A stretch of DNA of 16,218 nt from an uncultured Oscillospiraceae bacterium. GTDB lineage: Bacteria; Bacillota; Clostridia; Oscillospirales; Oscillospiraceae. The DNA lies in assembly GCA_934569425.1 (NCBI GenBank), contig CAKTKM010000019.1, positions 1 to 16,218 of the forward strand. The letters run 5' to 3'. Below the pieces are notes generated by a model that was given only the letters and a program-made list of their open reading frames with translations, searched no databases and was not told where the DNA came from. Positions 13,765-16,218 of this stretch are shown piece by piece. The first letter of the stretch is position 1. Every line of letters begins with the position of its first letter. A program made the position numbers and the translations under genes.

Positions 13765-14904
13765 TTACAGAATATGCAGGAGCAGCGTTGCCAGCGCCGT
13801 TACCGGCACGGCAATGGCCGCGAAGGTCGTCCAGAACTTGCCCATATCCGTGGGCAGGTCGCCCACCAGACGGCCGGTCTGGCCGTTCATGGCAAACAGG
13901 AAGTCCTTGCCGTTCCACTTGGTATGCAGCATCCACACCGGCAGCAGGGCGTAATGCACCTTGCCCCGCTTCAGGCCGATGTCCTGATTCAGGGGGATGC
14001 AGGTGTCGTACATATCCGCCGTGCGCCGCAGGGCGGACTCCAGCGTGGCGGTGCAGCGGCTGTCCGCCCGCTCCTGGCTGTCGGCCACGGATACATCGTA
14101 CTTATCCGCCAGAAAGCCCGGTAAGTAAGCGGTGGAGAAGGGCTTCAGGTCGGCGTAATCATAGGGCTCGATGGAGTCCATATGGTCGTCGGGCATCTTG
14201 CTGGAGGCATCCACCGGCACCTTTTCAAAGGAGATGGTGCCGCCGCGGCGGACGTTGTAATGCTCGGTGGTGGTGACCTCATAGTCCCCCTCGGTATGGA
14301 CGTGGTTGATGAGACCCTCATACTCCACGCTGCCCATGGCGGTGCCGTCGAACATCCAGAAGGGGACGTACACGCCCTGGATCTCCTCGATGTGGTTGCC
14401 CCTGGTGAAGGCCTTGGGCAGGAAGGGCTTGCCCTTATAGTGCTTTTTCAGCGCCTCTACCGCGTCCTCCTTGCTGAGCTTGAAGGGCAGCACGAAATCC
14501 GGCTTCAGCGCGCCGCTGAACTGCCCCGGCACCACGGTGGGGTTGCCGCAATAGGGGCAGGAGGTGGCGGCGGTGGATGCGTCGCACAGCAGCTCCGCGC
14601 CGCAGGAGGGGCAGTTGTAGGCCTTCATGCCGTCGGCGTCCTTGCCCCAGTCGCTGCTGAGGGACGAGGTGTCCCAGCCCTGCGCCTCCATCTCTTCCAG
14701 TTTTTTCCGGTTCTGCTCCGCCTTTTCGTTGGCCTTTTCCGTGGCCTCCACGGCCTTGGCTTCCTTGTCGGCGTACAGCGCCTCGATCTCGGCCACATCG
14801 TACTTGCTGCCGCAGAAATCGCACTCCAGCTTGCCGGAGGCTCCTACAAAGTGCAGCGGGCCGGTACAGGCCGGACATTTATAGTTGGTGATTTGGGATG
14901 CCAT
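13765..14904 (-). CDS. Double zinc-ribbon membrane-anchored protein, YdjG-like
   Basis: This 379-residue protein carries two treble-cysteine zinc ribbons: C10/C13 with C28/C31, and C98/C101 with C116/C119. A charged, probably coiled-coil stretch (about 45-76) separates them. The middle (about 130-330) is a conserved soluble domain with the family-like segments LPFKLSKEDAVEALKKHYKGKPFLP and VYVPFWMFDG. The C-terminus (about 357-379) is one hydrophobic membrane segment, predicting a cytosol-facing protein held by a C-terminal anchor. Relatives are often mislabelled as PriA or RNA polymerase P because of the ribbon. In B. subtilis the equivalent YdjG works with YdjH and YdjI at the membrane alongside PspA. 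The ATG at 14904 has GGAGG 6 bases upstream. The gene is separated by 36 bases from the gene before and 15 from the TPM gene after. Confidence 0.82.
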   Translation of the reverse strand: MASQITNYKCPACTGPLHFVGASGKLECDFCGSKYDVAEIEALYADKEAKAVEATEKANEKAEQNRKKLEEMEAQGWDTSSLSSDWGKDADGMKAYNCPSCGAELLCDASTAATSCPYCGNPTVVPGQFSGALKPDFVLPFKLSKEDAVEALKKHYKGKPFLPKAFTRGNHIEEIQGVYVPFWMFDGTAMGSVEYEGLINHVHTEGDYEVTTTEHYNVRRGGTISFEKVPVDASSKMPDDHMDSIEPYDYADLKPFSTAYLPGFLADKYDVSVADSQERADSRCTATLESALRRTADMYDTCIPLNQDIGLKRGKVHYALLPVWMLHTKWNGKDFLFAMNGQTGRLVGDLPTDMGKFWTTFAAIAVPVTALATLLLHIL

Positions 14905-14940
14905 ATCGTTCCTCCCGTCTGTTTTTTGTTTTCCGGTTGC

Positions 14941-15501
14941 TTACAGGGGTCTGCCGCAGTTCTCGCAGAACTTGCCGCCGTTGACCTTGGCGCCGCAGCT
15001 GGGACAGTGGGTCACCTGAAAACCATCGCCCGCGGACTGCTGCGGCTGCTGATAGGTATTCTGCTGATAGCCGGTGTTGGGGGCGTAGCCCTCCTGCTGG
15101 ACACGGCGGCCCGCGCCGCCCTTGCCGGGAACGCCCAGATAGGCCGCGTCGCTGAAGGCCAGAATGGGGCGGAACACATAGGGCAGGAAGATCAGACCCA
15201 CGGCGAAGCCGCCGCCCTTGCCGAAAGCCTTGGCCAGCTTCACCTCGGTCTGAATGGCCAGAATGATGTTGTAAATGGGGATCAGCAGCATCAGGAAGCG
15301 CCAGCCGTTGCCCCATGTGATCTCATACTCCACATAGATATTATAGAAGGGGACGATGGCCGCCCAGCCGGGCTTATCCGCCTTCCGGTAGATGACCCAC
15401 ACCGCCACGATCAGCAGCACGCTCAATGCCAGAGAGCCGATGGTGGCGATGGGGCTGGGCGCGGCGCTGGTATACTCATAATAATCGTAATAATCGTACA
15501 T
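14941..15501 (-). CDS. DUF5684-like small membrane protein with C-terminal zinc ribbon
   Basis: This is a 186-residue protein. A tyrosine-rich N-terminus (MYDYYDYYEY) precedes three predicted membrane segments (about 18-38, 66-88, 97-117). The motif KADKPGWAAIVPFYNIYVEYEI is typical of DUF5684 membrane proteins. A glycine/glutamine-rich linker (about 125-160) leads to a zinc ribbon with C166/C169 and C179/C182 (CPSCG...CENCG). The linker and ribbon would project into the cytosol. The function is unknown. Carrying the same ribbon type as both neighbours suggests that the three act together. The ATG at 15501 has AAGGAG 7 bases upstream. It follows the SPFH gene by 73 bases, which include a hairpin, and precedes the YdjG-like gene by 36. 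The DUF5684 assignment rests on the PGW..I.P.YN pattern and is likely. Confidence 0.8.
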   Translation of the reverse strand: MYDYYDYYEYTSAAPSPIATIGSLALSVLLIVAVWVIYRKADKPGWAAIVPFYNIYVEYEITWGNGWRFLMLLIPIYNIILAIQTEVKLAKAFGKGGGFAVGLIFLPYVFRPILAFSDAAYLGVPGKGGAGRRVQQEGYAPNTGYQQNTYQQPQQSAGDGFQVTHCPSCGAKVNGGKFCENCGRPL

Positions 15502-15533
15502 AGTATTCTCCTTTCATCGCGTTAGGGGGACGC

Positions 15534-15562
15534 CGGCCAACAGGGACATTTCCTGTTGGCCG
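15534..15562 (-). other. Intercistronic hairpin between SPFH and DUF5684 genes
   Basis: An 11-bp perfect stem (CGGCCAACAGG paired with CCTGTTGGCCG) has a 7-base loop. There is no T-run after it on the minus strand, so it is probably not a full terminator. It could stabilise the SPFH mRNA or trim the operon transcript. Confidence 0.6.
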
Positions 15563-15574
15563 ACGGTTCCTGTG

Positions 15575-16218
15575 TTACGGACGGGGATTGCCGCAGTTGG
15601 CGCAGAACTTGCCCTTGTTGACCGCGCCGCAGGCGCACTTCCACTCGGCGGCGGGCTTGGGGGCGCCGCACTCGGCGCAGAATTTGCCGGTGTTCACCGC
15701 GCCGCAGGCGCACTTCCACTCGCCGGCGGGGGCGGGCTTGGGGGCGCCGCACTCGGCACAGAACTTGCCGGTGTTGCCGCTGTGGCCGCAGGAACACGTC
15801 CAGCCGTTCGCGGCGGGAGCCGCCTGCTGGACAGGCTGCTGCTGACCCATGGCGTACAGGTTCTGGGCGTTCATGCCGCCCGCCTGACCGGCCATGTTCA
15901 TGCCCATGAAGGCCATGGCCGCGCCGCCCTGATTGTTGGCGGCCATCTTCATGGCATCGCCCTGAGAACCAACAAGGTGTGCCGCCGCGCGGGTGGGATC
16001 CATGAAAGCGGCGTTGCGCTGCAGCTCCTTGAGCATCTTCTCGTCTTCCTCGTCCGCCGTCACGCTGGACACGCCGAAGGAAACGATCTCGATACCCCGC
16101 AGGTCGCGCCATTTCTTGCTGAGCACCTCGTTCAGCGCGTCCGCCAGCTCCATGGTGTGGCCGGGCAGCTGGGAGTAGCGGATGCCGTTTTCGCCGATCT
16201 TGGCGAAGGCGGGCTGCA
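15575..16218 (-). CDS. SPFH-domain protein, YdjI-like, with three zinc ribbons (N-terminal part outside window)
   Basis: The frame is open to the right edge, so only the last 213 residues are seen (an internal Met at 16153 is not the start). The visible N-terminal part (QPAFAKIGENGIRYSQLPGH, then WRDLRGIEIVSFGVSSVTADEEDEKML) is the end of the SPFH/band-7 domain of the YdjI, or virion-core-like, type. A Met/Gly/Ala/Gln-rich stretch follows. Three tandem zinc ribbons end the protein. Counted from the internal Met, their cysteines are C120/C122/C132/C135, C148/C150/C159/C162 and C173/C175/C184/C187, each with CxCG...GKFCAxCG. Such proteins form oligomers at the membrane; YdjI of B. subtilis helps place PspA at damaged membrane. 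It is the first visible gene of the four-gene operon. PspA is not in the window and could lie beyond the right edge. Confidence 0.85.
   Translation of the reverse strand, partial: QPAFAKIGENGIRYSQLPGHTMELADALNEVLSKKWRDLRGIEIVSFGVSSVTADEEDEKMLKELQRNAAFMDPTRAAAHLVGSQGDAMKMAANNQGGAAMAFMGMNMAGQAGGMNAQNLYAMGQQQPVQQAAPAANGWTCSCGHSGNTGKFCAECGAPKPAPAGEWKCACGAVNTGKFCAECGAPKPAAEWKCACGAVNKGKFCANCGNPRP
15595..15805 (-). repeat. Tandem zinc-ribbon coding repeats in the SPFH gene
   Basis: The ribbon codons repeat at about 75-81 bp. For example, 15621-15647 and 15696-15722 are identical over 27 bases, as are 15651-15676 and 15732-15757 over 26 bases. The third ribbon (nearest 15800) is more diverged. This indicates local duplication that kept the frame. 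Confidence 0.85.

Noticed and set aside
12658..14124. Plus-strand open frame spanning the TPM and YdjG-like genes
   Set aside because: It crosses the terminator and promoter region and has no domain; the opposite-strand genes are well supported.
14182..15525. Plus-strand open frame of 447 codons with hydrophobic stretches
   Set aside because: Its hydrophobic, repetitive translation is the complement of the YdjG-like and DUF5684 genes, which have zinc ribbons and ribosome sites.

Overview
The window looks like a chromosome segment from a spore-forming, GC-rich Clostridia member, plausibly Oscillospiraceae/Ruminococcaceae. It encodes a PolC-type replicative polymerase, a complete pro-sigma-K gene, a BlaI/M56 pair and a secreted dockerin protein. 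The family placement is inferred from gene content and base composition. No rRNA, tRNA, CRISPR array, transposase or phage gene was found, and no gene-free stretch exceeds 300 bases.

Layout, left to right. (1) The 3' part of polC runs on the plus strand to 1671 and ends at a hairpin terminator shared with the convergent minus-strand pair. (2) That pair, 4646 down to 1709, is a BlaI/MecI-type repressor translationally coupled to a large M56 membrane metalloprotease. Its promoter carries two GTCTAA/TTAGAC dyads that are probable operators. (3) sigK lies on the minus strand (5456-4764) with its hydrophobic pro-sequence and no interruption. It is divergent from a plus-strand gene (5614-6279) for a free-standing RQC-HRDC protein, that is, a RecQ C-terminus without the helicase. 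(4) Two large minus-strand genes encode exported proteins: a 1292-residue repeat protein with a C-terminal wall-sorting-like signal (12707-8829), and a 798-residue beta-helix/Ig-like protein ending in a type I dockerin (8771-6375). They share a nearly identical 5' leader and signal-peptide cassette. (5) A four-gene minus-strand operon enters from the right edge: SPFH protein with three tandem zinc ribbons, DUF5684-like membrane protein with a zinc ribbon, a double-zinc-ribbon membrane-anchored protein, and a secreted TPM-domain protein. A strong terminator at 12921-12952 closes it.

How the genes may work together. The right-hand operon resembles Bacillus subtilis ydjG-ydjH-ydjI, the partners of PspA in membrane stress, with an added DUF5684 gene. 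The BlaI/M56 pair is a likely signal-responsive regulatory circuit in which the protease senses an extracellular cue and relieves repression. The two surface genes are probably co-expressed. One may be anchored to the wall, while the other could be retained by a cohesin encoded elsewhere.

The strongest leads for something undescribed are the three-module surface protein, whose diverged segments with shifted codon use lie between conserved motifs; the dockerin partner that shares its export cassette; the zinc-ribbon-rich YdjGHI-like operon; and the orphan RQC-HRDC protein beside sigK.
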